Assembly: GCA_949130495.1 (NCBI GenBank)
Contig: OX422216.1
Location: 96,975,967 to 97,039,966, forward strand
Origin: Sambucus nigra
Lineage: Eukaryota; Streptophyta; Magnoliopsida; Dipsacales; Adoxaceae
Direction of reading: 5' to 3'
Length of the DNA stretch: 64,000 nt
This document shows positions 21,580 through 32,649 of the stretch, piece after piece. How positions within the stretch are numbered: position 1 is the first letter of the stretch; each line of letters starts with the position of its first letter. Under the pieces are notes generated by a model that worked only from the letters and a program-made list of their open reading frames with translations, was not told the origin of the DNA and ran no database searches. The position numbers were made by a program, and so were the translations under genes.

Positions 21580-22660
21580 CTGAGGACATTGCCTCGAAGT
21601 ATGACCCTTCTTCCCACATGTATAACAATTCCCGTAAAATGGGCATCGCTTAGTCTGCCAGCCCTACTGTCCCTGGCCCTGATGGCCTCTGTACTGTTGT
21701 CCCTGTCCAGACTATCCCTGACCCTGTTGGCCCTATTTATACCGATCATCTGAGCCACTAAACTTCTTATTTTGATCAGCAAATGGGGTACCCCTTAACA
21801 GCTGGGTCTCAAATTCGCTCACCCCACTCGCCTTGCCCTGTTGGCTTGATGACTCTGCTCCATGGCGTTTCTCACCCTTATTCTTCAAAAATTCCCTTTG
21901 ATCCTGGCAATGGATGAGTGTGGCACTAACTAACTGATTGTACGTCGTGAGGGCTGGATTCCCCAAAAGAGCCTTCTTGATGTGCCAGGACGATCCCGAT
22001 ATGAACCTGTCAATTCTTCTCTGTTCAATACTAACATCATCCTTTTCGAAGTATAAGAGGGATGTGAATTCCTCCTCATACTCGGCTATTATGAGAATTT
22101 CTTGCTTTAGCTCTATAAACCTGCCTGTCATTTCAGACTGCGTGGCTAAGGGAAAGTATTTCCCTCCAAACCTATCCCCAAACTCATTAATGGTCAGATT
22201 GCCTCTGTCTGCAATCGTGGTAATCGCCTCCCACCACTAAAGCACGTCCCCCACTAACCTGAACGAAGCTAGCATCTGCTTCTGCATGGGTGTTCACTCT
22301 ACCTTTCGTAAATGCCTCTCTATGTCTTTCTTCCACCTACTCGCCACCAATATATCTGAACCGCCTGAAAACACTGGAGGCTGCCCCTTAACAAAGGCCT
22401 CCTTTTCCATGTCCCATATATATCCTGGTGCCTGAGCTAGTATGGCCACCTGTTGTGGTGGTCGTGGATGTTTTTGTGACTGTGGCAGTGGAATATGGCT
22501 TCCATAGCCGTGGAATCCGCCCGAGACACAATGGTGGCGATCTCTATGGGTGTAATCAACTGTGGGACTGGTGTGGCCTATGGCTGCTGTTGTGGCTCCG
22601 GGTGAGCCTCCTCCTCGACAGCAGGTGTGACTATGCTGCTCAGTCTACCTCTTTATCCAT
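21580..22660 (-). pseudogene. Chromovirus gag with CCHC zinc knuckle, broken
   Basis: A plausible start ATG is at complement 22660-22658, followed by stops. The Ty3-type capsid region is clear at complement 22131-21940 (MTGRFIELKQ, EYEEEFTSLLYF, RRIDRFISG). A zinc knuckle CYTCGKKGHTSRQC (CX2CX4HX4C) is found near 21640-21590 in a different frame from the preceding segment, so at least one frameshift lies between. Gag packages the RNA. Confidence 0.82.
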
Positions 22661-22791
22661 TTACAAACTGAAAGAAAATAAGGTTTGAATTAGTACCATG
22701 TAAGAATGCAATAAACCCTAAGCAAAGGCTCTACATATCAAAGAACACAACGCGGAACGTAGTGATCACAACACAGATCCTAAGGACACTA

Positions 22792-22810
22792 GAACCGTGC
22801 TCTGATACCA
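22792..22810 (-). other. Primer-binding site of the chromovirus, initiator-Met type
   Basis: On the minus strand TGGTATCAGAGCACGGTTC begins two bases inside the right LTR. TGGTATCAGAGC is the usual initiator-Met site. This marks the right LTR as the 5' LTR and sets the minus orientation. Confidence 0.88.
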
Positions 22811-22812
22811 AC

Positions 22813-25535
22813 TGTAACAACCTCCATTTTCTCACATAAAGGCTGGCCATGCATGATATGCCGAAGATGGGTCTTATCTGTCAATTAATACCATTCTCAG
22901 AACAACGTGATATAATTAATATATTAAAGGCCCATAATTGTGGTTTAATGAATATTTTCATAACCATAAATAAATTCAAACCAACACCAAGTAAATAATC
23001 AATAAAACGATAAATTAAATGTCTTAACCTAACATAATGTAAAGAAATCTTGGGCTTATGCCCTTACAATTGTCTCCAGTGAAATAAATAACTATAGCAA
23101 AAAAAAGCACCTATGCTAGAGTCAATAAATCTGAAAAGCTGACAAGTAAAAGAGAGATCGCAAGACTGATACAACAACGATTCCGCTATCCTTGTTAGGA
23201 GCACTTGAGGGAGAAAACATTTAAATTTGGGTCAGAGTCCTAGGTGTGCAAGAATTAACTTAATCAATTTAAAATGCATAAATACAGTTGATGCAAAATA
23301 AATATTCTCCATCGTCGCTCACATGCGATTAGCATCTCACCCTCATCTAAGTGTAGTATTGCTCGCATCCCAACAATTCCCACAATGATATAAGTGACAG
23401 CGTGCCAATTTAAAATTTATTGGATTAATTACACCCAATTATTACAACGGAGACAACTATAATTAATTTGAGGCCTTTTCCCATAAATATCATGAATGTG
23501 TCATAAACATCTATTTTGCACAATGTAGTAAGGGTCTACAATTTATGTCTCCACTCTTAAACAATTTAATTAATCTCATTTAATTTTGAGTACCTCATAT
23601 ATATGTCCTTTCATATATACGACACATAAAGACATCTGTCGTTGGTGTCTCGTTGTGCTCTATCGGCAATTCAGGAGGAATCTCTTATCTTAAGTGGATA
23701 TCACAAAACACACATAAATTGGGGGTGGTCCCTACGCAGTATACCAGTTTATGGTCAATGCCCAGCGGTGACAAAGGCAACCAGCATCAACACCTACCTC
23801 TCGTAGATAGTGCACCTACGTTGTAAAAAATGACCTACATATCGTTTAGCCCACCTGTGCCGATGTGTGCTACGCAGTCCAAACGCACGAAACCCCAAGC
23901 CGATAGGACCGTCCACGAACATTGTTATGCCCACACAAAGTACATATTATTTATCTCATATAATATGTACAGGTAACTATTTCATAATTACCTTAAGATA
24001 ATTTCATAAAATGTCCACAATTTATATAGTCCTTAATAATTTGCCATCTAGTGAATTATTGATTGCGTATCTTTTAATAATTATTTAACCATTTAGTTAA
24101 ATGGGATTTACCCAATTAGAATTAGACATGTTTACATTTTTAATAAATTCCCTGTTGGCCCAAACACGGTCCCACCAACTCATATGGACCTCTAAAAATG
24201 TCCCTAACCAATCACCAGGATCAACTCTCTCAGTCCCCAGGGCCGAATCGATTCGGTTCTTGGCCGAATCGATTCGGTTCTTGGCCGAATCGATTCATTG
24301 CCAACCCGAATCGATTCTCCCTAGTACCTAATCTATTCGAATTATGAAAGTATCCCAGTTTTCCAAACTGAATCGATTCGTCTTAAGGCTGAAAGCAGTC
24401 TCCCAGATTTGTTATTTTCTTAATACGTAATTCCTTAATTTCTTTTCAAGGTTACTTCGAAACGTTAATCCCTTTCCAAAAATATGTGAATGGGTTCTTA
24501 TTACTTGGGCTCCAATTAAAGATAAAAAAATTCCATATAATTACACCAATTCCTATCCCCATTTCCCATATTTCATATAAATTTAATAAGAACCTTAATC
24601 CAGATTTATCCCAAAATCATCACTTCTACAAAATAGGTTATGGGGCCTATACTATGGTATTAAAATCATCAATCTACACATCAATCACATGTGTTAAAGC
24701 CCTCAATATGCGAATCCAAGATTTCCCAATTTTATTCAAGAATCCTAAGGCAATCTATCATCAAACTTCAAGAATCAAATCCAAGATTTCTGGGTCATAA
24801 CCTATGTTAAAAATCAGTCCTCTACATATATCAGGTTGAATTCTAACATTTATTCAGTAAAATCCAACCCAATTTTCAGAAATCATATGGGGTTATTTTA
24901 ATGCATCAAGAAGCAAATTGTAAAGTAAATTGAGCAAGAAAATGCTTGCATTAATGAGTTATAGAAGAAAGCCCCTTGATTCCCTTTTTATTCTTGCCAT
25001 TTTCTCCCTTTTTTATTCTTCCCCTCTTCTCTCTTGGAAGCAATTACGTTTAGGTTTTCCTTATGAGTAGTGGGAAGTAGTTAATCTTCCCTTAAACACT
25101 TATTAATCTCTAATCCCGAGTTGGGTTAAAAACCTAAATTTTGGACACCCAATTGGGCCCGAATCCATACCCAAACTAGCCCAAAAGTTCCCAACTCATG
25201 TACCTATGGCTCGAGACTGTTTCTAAAGGTTCTAAACACCTAAACGAGCCCATATTCTCTCCAAAATATGTCCCGGATTATTTTACTCCAATATTATACA
25301 TTTTTTAATTGTGTCACACCTCAGTTATGTATTTTCTACAATGCATGCAACTATTATAAACATTAATATACAAAATCCATCACACATCATTATGCCATAC
25401 CAACAAATTATATATTCGAAATTAATAAATTAAAATTTTCAATCAAGTCCAATTTCCACAAATTTTTTTATTTATTCCAAAAATATTATTTTCTTATTTA
25501 TTTTAGAAAATTACGAAAAATTACGGGGTATTACA
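22813..25535 (-). repeat. LTR of the chromovirus-like element (5' LTR)
   Basis: 2723 bp, plus-strand TGTAACAACCTCC to GGGGTATTACA, followed by As and then the copia-LTR sequence. Pairs with 15074-17788. Confidence 0.9.
24245..24379. promoter_or_regulatory. 21-bp-phased GAATCGATTC palindrome array, second LTR
   Basis: Palindromes start at 24245, 24266, 24287, 24308, a degenerate one at 24329, and 24370. Intervals are 21, 21, 21, 21 and 41 bp. One 21-bp unit (gaatcgattcggttcttggcc) is present once more than in the other LTR, so the array changes length by whole units and keeps phase. Confidence 0.72.
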
Positions 25536-25592
25536 AAAAAATACTTTTGTTCATTGCAAGTTGATGTGTTGTTGTTGTTGATGTATCCTATG
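25536..25592 (-). repeat. Copia 3' LTR fragment between two insertions
   Basis: A 57-bp piece between the chromovirus and the Tat element. It ends in CTATG, the 5-bp target duplication of the Tat element, repeated at 59349-59353 where the sequence continues. Confidence 0.7.
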
Positions 25593-26129
25593 TGTAGATG
25601 TAAAAAACTAGACTTGATCTAATTTTCTAGTCACAGATAAAATATGCAATAATAAAGAAAGAAAGAGATTTTTAAAGTGGTTCAGCTATGGAAGAAAGCC
25701 TACGTCCACTATTATTTTATTGATATTTGTGGTTAGAGAAAACTAGGTATTCTAGTAGATAAGAATATCCCCGAATCCGTTCGACCCTCCCCTTCATGAA
25801 AGGGATACAATGTATTTATAGTGACCTCGAGGTCAAGGGTTGGAATATCAAGGGATGAAATGTTTTTTTATAATTAAGTTTTTACATCTTTACATAGTAA
25901 CTGTGACGATTGGTTGTATAAACCACGTGTAGTATGACCCTTGGTATGATGACGCTTCACTATCATATTGGTCGACCTTCTTTGTGTTGGTCAGCATTCC
26001 ATATGTTAGTCGTCATTCCATGTATTGGTCGGTAGATTTACTTCTTACTAACTAGGACTTTGTCCACATAGGTGGACACGTGTTCACTTCTGATTGGTCC
26101 ACATAGGTTGATAATTTTTGGCATCAACA
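25593..26129 (-). repeat. 3' LTR of the Tat-lineage element
   Basis: 537 bp, plus-strand TGTAGATGTAAAAAAC to GGCATCAACA. On the minus strand TATAAATACA lies at 25820-25811, a likely LTR promoter. The other LTR lacks about 108 bp covering this site. Confidence 0.85.
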
Positions 26130-26140
26130 GAAGCCCCCAA
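26130..26140 (-). other. Polypurine tract of the Tat-lineage element
   Basis: The minus strand reads TTGGGGGCTTC directly before the LTR. Placement and purine content fit the plus-strand primer site. Confidence 0.65.
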
Positions 26141-26408
26141 TGTTCCATGCTTGGCGCTTGTGTGAAAGTATGGATCATTTTATTCTAGAAGTACCTATGA
26201 GTATTTTCATGATGCTTAGTCGGCAGTCGACCTCCCACACTTGTAAAATTTAATGGCACTGTTTGAAAATGGCATTTTTGCAAATAATTTGAATTTTAGC
26301 AAACTGCCAAAGGGCAAATGAGTATTTTCAACCTTCTGATTCACGAAGTCGTCGGAATGTCAATCGTTGGTACATTTAATCATTTTGTTTACTATTTTCG
26401 AGGCAGCC

Positions 26409-26416
26409 TATAAAAG
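26409..26416 (+). promoter_or_regulatory. TATA box for the antisense ORF of the Tat element
   Basis: TATAAAAG within ctataaaaggcggg, about 140 bp upstream of an ATG (26553) that opens the antisense reading region. It points opposite to gag-pol, so the element carries a second promoter transcribing toward pol. Confidence 0.6.
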
Positions 26417-26552
26417 GCGGGAGCTTTTCCAAGTTCTTCCTTACCCCCAAATTTTTGTTCCTCCTTTCCTTTTGACAGTTTTTGCTGAATCCTCAATCTT
26501 CTGTAAGAATTCTTTCTTTCCTTTGTTTATCCTCATTTTCGTGTTTTGAACT

Positions 26553-27705
26553 ATGGTTTATGTAGTTGACGACTAGTCTTTAGAAGAATTTAGGGCAGAG
26601 CATAAAATTCCATCTTGGGTCGAATTAGAAGTCCCTCATGGCCCTTTAGATGTATATTCCTTGGATTAAGGTCACTGGATTCCCACTTTGTTTATAGCAG
26701 AGTGTGGTTTTTCTTTACCCCAAACCCTTTTTTTCTTCATTTTTGCCAATATCTTGACGTTGTCCCGGCACGAGTGGCTCCCAACACTTTGAGAATTATT
26801 AATGGTGTAAATAGATTCAATGAACTATATGGGAGCCATATTGGGATTCCGGAGATTATGTTCGGTTACAAATGGTCCATTGCAGGGAAAAATACATATT
26901 ATTTGAAAACCAGAGTTGTAAATAGAGCTTTAGTCTTGAATCTACCCGACTCCAATAAAGATTATTGGAATCATGCTTTAGTAGTTAAAAATTGGCAACA
27001 TACCCCCTTAATGGTGGAGTAGCCTATCATGGTCCCAAATGCCCTCAATCACGGAATGGGATATGTTATTATTTCAATTTTTGCTCTTATTTTTTATATT
27101 TTTTCTAATTTGTACTAAATATCATTGCTTGTTGCTTTGTTGTAGAGGAGCGTAAGAGAAAGTCTCCCAAGTCGGGTGAATTTAATTTAGAAGAAATCAA
27201 ATTCTTATGGGGCCTGAACCAAAGAACATGAGAAGATCACCCCTGATCAACTTCCACCTTGATGGAATATAAGACCTCCATCACTTCCTTTGTAACCCGA
27301 CTAACAGTTAGCATTCCATCAATTGTATATGACTTGGAGAAAGAACCAGTATCTACTTCCTCTTCCAGTGAATCTGCTGGAGTTATTGCTGAAGTCGTTA
27401 CTTCCACTTCTTTTGACTCCAATCTTCCACTTTCTATCATTATGGGTAAGAGAAAAATCTCCAATCTTTTGGAAGATGACTCTATAGCTGGGGCCAAGAA
27501 ACCAGTTGATACTGTAGCCCAGAAGAAGAAGAATAATGTTGGAAAAAAGCCCCCAGCCAACAAGGGTGATGAATATCCCTTGAAGAGATTGAGGAGGGTC
27601 CTCATAACAAGAAGGTTGATAAATTTATTGATTCTGATCAACAGGGTTTCGTCGACGTGGTTCCACCTGTTACTGGCTCATCTATAGCCTTTAGTCCTAA
27701 CTTGG
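26553..27705 (+). pseudogene. Antisense ORF of Tat element, N-terminal part (gypsy-type transposon domain)
   Basis: From the ATG at 26553 the plus strand reads SLEEFRAEHKIPSWVELE, a stop, then a frameshift near 26720 into a 'putative gypsy type transposon' (Transposase_28-like) N-terminal domain: VAPNTLRIINGVNRFNELYG and NTYYLKTRVVNRALVLNLPD. A second segment (27259-27687) is basic and Ser-rich with a nuclear-localisation-like KKPVDTVAQKKKNNVGKK stretch. The function of these antisense proteins is unknown. Stops at 26574 and near 26683 and the shift make this copy non-functional. The solo LTR at 27706 interrupts it. Confidence 0.7.
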
Positions 27706-29690
27706 TGATTAAGCGTGAAAAGTAGCGTCACGTCAAAACGCTAATCATTATTTTTTATTCATCGCCTTAATACAAAAATCTAAACTTATGTCTACACTCA
27801 ACAGGTGAGTATAGCGTCCAAGTCCGGGTATCGAAATCCACAGAGATGAGTTGTTAGAATTTAATTGGTTTAATGCTTCTAAATAAAAGTGTAAAAGGTA
27901 ATTTGTTAACTAAAAAGAAATAAAAGATAAACCAGGCATGAGTAATTTAAACTAAATTAATAAAGAGAATAAAAACTATAGGATGCGACTAATATCCCTC
28001 AAATCGAGTTAACGCGTATAAATGGTTACATGGGACTACGAATTATTAGGATTGTGTCTCATTTCGTCAATTAATTAAATTAAGAGTTGTCACTCCCCTA
28101 AATTCGCATAAAAGACTAATAATATTTTGGCATCAACAAATACCCCGAAAATTACGCACACAAGGTCGTAAATACGGCGCATACATGATATACACCGTTA
28201 AATTTCCTAGGCGTAAAAACTAGGACAATGCACTTGAAATAAATACATAAATCTCCATCACCAAAGCGAAGCAACAAATCAACCCTACATGAGTTCCATT
28301 AATCGTACCCTAATTTAAATTGGCCACTACACATGATTAAAAGTATTAAATAAATTAACTAATTAATTAAAGCAACACTAAATTAAACTAGGGCACACAA
28401 TAAATCTAGGCAAAAAATTAAATGCAAAGCATGAAAATAAATGAACAAGGCAAGAAATAATATCCACTTACATTAATGGGTGTCAAACCACAACACAAAT
28501 GGAGGAGAGGCGTGGTCTCCACAAAAATCCCCAATATCTCACTAAACCTAGGTTACAAAACTAAAAAAGAGATAAAACTAATATATCCTACAAAAATAAA
28601 CAAGGGTTGCTATTTATACTAAGTGGAAAAAAAGAAATAAAGAAAGAGAAATAAAGAAAAAGAAATAAGAATAGAAAAAAAATTAAGTCTCCTAATTATA
28701 TAATAAAAAAAGGGAAAAAGAAAATAAGAAAAAGAAAGGAAGGAGCAGCATAAAATATCGGACCAAATGCAGAGCACCAGTCGACCGGTCGACCGCGGAA
28801 CAGGGGAGATCAACATTGTCAAGCTCGCAAGGCAAAAATTCAAAACCCAGTCGACCGCGAGGCGGCAGCCGGTCGACTGGCGACAACAGGACAACCTATC
28901 ATGCAAAATCTCCCATGGCAGCCACGAAACCCATGCCAAAATTAGCCCACAAACCCACAATAACCCATGGCCATTTTTTTGGCACAACCCGAATCCATGA
29001 GATGTTACACCACTCGAAAACCCACGCACCATAGACAAAAACCACCATACCCATGTCCAAGCTCCATGAAAATGGTCAAAACCATGAAAATAGCAAAGTG
29101 GGTACTCCGAAAATCCGAGCCAAATGACCCACAACCATAGCCACACGCGTCCCAAGCTTCAAAATTGGATGAAAGGCACAAAAATGGGGCGAACCCAAAA
29201 CCCGATACAAATCGCCCATGGAAGCTGCAAAAATGTTTAGGACATAAAGGGAATTAAAGGATTTGTTATTAAAAGAGAAAAGGGACATGGAGGTCATTTC
29301 TGAAATTGTTAATGAATCTCTTATAATTCTTTCCGATTAAAGGTCCGTGTTTCCTTTGTTCGAACTCCGATTCGAGCACCGTTTATGGCCACGCGGAGAT
29401 TGGCCCGAGGGCTACAACTTTCGTGAAGTCTTCGGGCAAAAATTTCGAAGTGTAAAATTACCGAAATGCCCCCGAACGTGCGAATCGCGACGAAACTTTA
29501 TCGGAGCGTGACCAAACTTCATACTAAGCATTTTAATACCTATAAAAGCTCAATTATACCTCAAATAACATGTTAGCATATAAAATGGAGGTTGTCTGGT
29601 TATCGAGCATAATTATAGCAATTACGGTACCCGAGGGAGCTAAAATGCATAAGTTCGAGGGTAATTAAAGGCAATATTCGATACGACTCA
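27706..29690. mobile_element. Probable solo LTR inserted in the antisense ORF
   Basis: 1985 bp beginning TGATTAAGCGTG and ending CGATACGACTCA, flanked by CTTGG on both sides (27701-27705 and 29691-29695). TG...CA ends with a 5-bp duplication and no internal genes fit a solo LTR. Removing it and one CTTGG rejoins the flanking reading frame. Orientation is unclear. A long minus-strand open frame (28619-29155) is low-complexity and hydrophobic and looks accidental. Confidence 0.75.
28780..28881. promoter_or_regulatory. GTCGAC palindrome cluster in the solo LTR
   Basis: GTCGAC occurs at 28780, 28788, 28850 and 28872. The last two sit in an 11-bp perfect inverted repeat, CCAGTCGACCG and CGGTCGACTGG, with a 12-base loop. 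This GC-rich cluster stands out in AT-rich sequence. The 22-bp spacing and TCGA centre recall the AATCGATT arrays in the other LTRs. Confidence 0.55.
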
Positions 29691-31950
29691 CTTGGCTAGG
29701 AAGTTGATCAAATCTGTCACTCTCCCTGATCACAGAGATACTGCTACTTCAATGTCCCGATCTCAATTATCAGCAAGGGATTCTCAAAGCCCGGGCTTGG
29801 TAATTTTTCATTTTTGACATTAGTCAGATGCTATTCATGCCTTTTTATTTTTGTATTAACTTGGATTTTTCTTGCAGTTCTTGGTTGACTATAACCAAAT
29901 GCTGGAGAAGGATGACCAGCTAAGTTCTTCTTCGGGAGAAGTAGAAGAAGACTTTGAAGGTCTGAGGCAGTCCTTGCTAGAATCCCAACAGGCTTTAGAA
30001 ACTGAGAAAAATTCCTGGGAGGAAAAACTCAAAACTACTGAAGAAGCTCAGTATAAGGCTGATAATGCTTTGGTTCCGGCTAACTTGGTTGTTACTAAAG
30101 TTGAGCGCATGGCAAAGGCTACTGATGGTCAAGTAGCCAAGATGACCACAGACCTTTATGGCGAGAAAGCCAAGAGGAAGAAGCCCAGGGAAGATTCCTT
30201 CAATAGGGGTTAGGATAAAGCTATCTCTGCTACTTCTGTCCAAGTTGGGTATGCTAAGAAAAAAAAATTCAAGGAAGGTTGTTCGGCGACACTGAAGGAA
30301 TTTGGTACTACTGAAGATTCTGAGTTCTTCCTTAGGCATGATCCCCACCTAACCTTGATGATGAAATTGTAGATAAAGCTGGTTTAGGGGAATCTCCTTG
30401 GATGTTAACTCTACTGCCCCTCTTGTTGACAAAAGAAATACATTACTTATCCCTCCTGCCGAGCAAGAGATCCCTGATGTGGAGAAGGATACGAAGAAGG
30501 TGTAGACTTGATCGGCTCTTGTATCTTGAACCTTTTTTGGATCTTCTTTTTGTATTTGTTCCGATGTAATTGTAACATTTCTTATTTATCAATGAAATAA
30601 CTTTTCCATCAATTCTCATGTCATTTGTTATTGCTCGGCTGTTGCTCTGCTTTCTTCTTTTGTTGTTGATCAGTTATTACTTATCTTTCTAGTTTATGGA
30701 CAAGATAGAACAAATTACCTCCATTGACTCCGACCTACTCAAGCACTGCAGTAATATGTTCAAAGTTGGTCACCTGGACTTAACTGATGAAGAATTAAAA
30801 AAACTTACTCAGTAGTGACACTTCTGATCAGTCAAAGGATGCGTACACTTATCTCAAGTTTTTTCTTGATCGAGCTGTGGCCAATAATGTTGCATACTTT
30901 GAGATGATTAAAGATTTTCAAGCATAGCATAATGAAAGCAAAGCTCTCCTGGATGCCGATTACGAAGCCAAGTATAAGGCCTTGAGTGAAGGTTGGGGAT
31001 TTGAGGAAAAACTAAAAAAATATTCCTCTGCATTCAGGAAAAAAGAGTTCTTATTGAACCGTGAAGTTGATGAAGCCAGATAGATTTCTAAACTTTTGTA
31101 AGAGGAAAATAATAGACTGAGCGATGAACTTGGGGCCTTAAAATAATCTTCAGTTGCTGGTGCTACTAAAGGTGCCTCTTTTCTGGAGGAGGAAAATGCC
31201 AAATTGAGGGAAGAACTTGAAGCATTGAAAAAATCTGAACCTGCATCATCTTCTAAACAAAGAGCTAGCCGACCAACTGTAGAAGAAGCTAGGACCAAGA
31301 AAACTTTAGCTAATCAAGTTGCCCAACTGAGGACAAAGATTCAAGCCATTTCTGATTTGTCCACAAGATTGGAAGTTAAAGATAAATCTTTTGCCAAACA
31401 ATCCTCTAAGTTGAAGGTGAAGGATGAAGTTTTGAAGAAGCTTCAAAATCAAGTTGAAAGATTAACTTTCTAATTTCACAAACAGCCTAGAGAGATATGG
31501 ATAGAGGGATACAATGAAGCTTTAAACCATATAGATGATCACCTTGCTCAAACTCATCGTGAATGTCATAAATGGGGTTGGACCAATTGCTTGATTGTGA
31601 TGAAGGTTAATCAAGATATCAAACTCTGGGATTGGCATGATCCCAATTTCTTAGACTACCAATAACCTCCGTTCAAGTTGGATGTCAGCTAGATTCCTGT
31701 TGAGTCGATTCCACAATGCTTGATATCAAAATATTTAAGGGATTATGAGTTACACGATGAACTTAAAACAGTTCGACCTCCTCATCTAACCAACAAGCCA
31801 AGCAGTAGCAACAGAAGGATGCTTCAGGATTTTAACTTTATCAATTCTCCTTATACGCTGGATGATCCTCCTGCTGGAATGGAAAAAGTGCAATCATTTT
31901 CCAAAACTGGGGGAAAACGTCCAATTGAAAGACTATCCTGTATTTTTTAA
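29691..31950 (+). pseudogene. Antisense ORF of Tat element, coiled-coil C-terminal part
   Basis: The plus strand continues with several exons or fragments rich in heptads: 29872-30213 (LRQSLLESQQALETEKNSWE), 30900-31150, and 31204-31473 (EELEALKKSEP; LEVKDKSFAKQSSKLKVKDE), then a conserved-looking end (GWTNCLIVMKVNQDIKLWDW near 31575-31640) and a tail to 31950. Long coiled coils after a gag-like N-terminus are typical of Tat antisense proteins. In-frame stops (for example near 30870, 30925 and 31081) show decay. Intron-like gaps near 29790-29875 and 30600-30700 suggest that the original gene was spliced. Confidence 0.65.
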
Positions 31951-32649
31951 TTCCTTTGAATGTAATACAGTTTGTATGAATAAAATGAGTTTGTTTTTGT
32001 TAACTTATGATTATTTTAATCATTCAGTTAACTTGTGATTTTAATGTCCTTGGTTCTACTAATACACTTGAATATATCAATCCAAATTTAGTAATAGTTA
32101 CCAGTTGTCATGCCATTGATTCTACTAATGCACTTAGATATCTTTATCCAAATTTAGCATTAGTTATCAGTGGTGACCAAGTATATGAGGAATGTATGTT
32201 TATATTCCTGTATCTAGGAATTTTTACATGTCTTCCTACATTTAACTTAGTCGGGTAAAACTTGTTTATAACTTTTTCAATTTTATATGAAGTTTTACAC
32301 TTCTTGTTCTTGACTTGTTTATACAATATCATACATGAAATAGTCAACCTCTTGTTCGTGATTTTGTCTTTTCGGAGTCCTACATGAAATAAATTATTGG
32401 TGCCGACCAAGTGTTGAGGATTTATAATCCTATTTTGACTTGGTTGGTTATTAATTTTCTTATTGTCGACTAAGTGTTGAGGGTTGTAATACTATTTTGA
32501 CTTGGTCAGAGCGTAAGGTCAAAAGTTGTCTTTGTTTTGGGGGATGTTATATAATCACCACACACCAAAAAAAATCAAAAAATAAAGAGTATGAAATCAA
32601 CTTTTTATTGATACTGAAATAAAAGCAAAAGAGATACAATTCTTTTGAA
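31951..32649. other. Non-coding gap between antisense ORF and pol
   Basis: No gene seen. It contains a loose repeat: 'tggttctactaatacacttgaatata' like phrases near 32050 and 32115, and 'accaagtgttgagg' like phrases near 32405 and 32465. It holds the 3' ends of the convergent antisense and pol transcripts. Confidence 0.5.

Larger units (their letters stand above)
15074..25535 (-). mobile_element. Chromovirus-like Ty3/gypsy retrotransposon, degraded and chimeric
   Basis: Two LTRs (15074-17788 and 22813-25535) that read TGTAATACCCCG... on the minus strand, an initiator-Met primer site beside the right LTR, and gag-pol in minus order (gag 22.6 kb, protease 21.3, RT 20.6, RNase H 20.0, integrase 19.1, chromodomain-like end 18.1). 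Flanking As on both sides fit a 5-bp AAAAA duplication. The 258 bp next to the left LTR is not the normal 3' end but copia-LTR sequence, so the element is rearranged. Stops and frameshifts interrupt every domain. Lineage Tekay/Del-like is a guess from LTR length and chromodomain-type end. Confidence 0.88.

Noticed and set aside
21442..21753. 103-residue plus-strand frame
   Set aside because: Antisense shadow of the chromovirus gag/protease region, where a zinc knuckle is read on the other strand.
27237..27641. 134-residue minus-strand frame
   Set aside because: Overlaps the plus-strand basic segment of the Tat antisense ORF, which has better context.
28619..29155. 178-residue minus-strand frame
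   Set aside because: Inside the probable solo LTR. Phe/Trp/Leu-rich low-complexity sequence with no recognisable domain.
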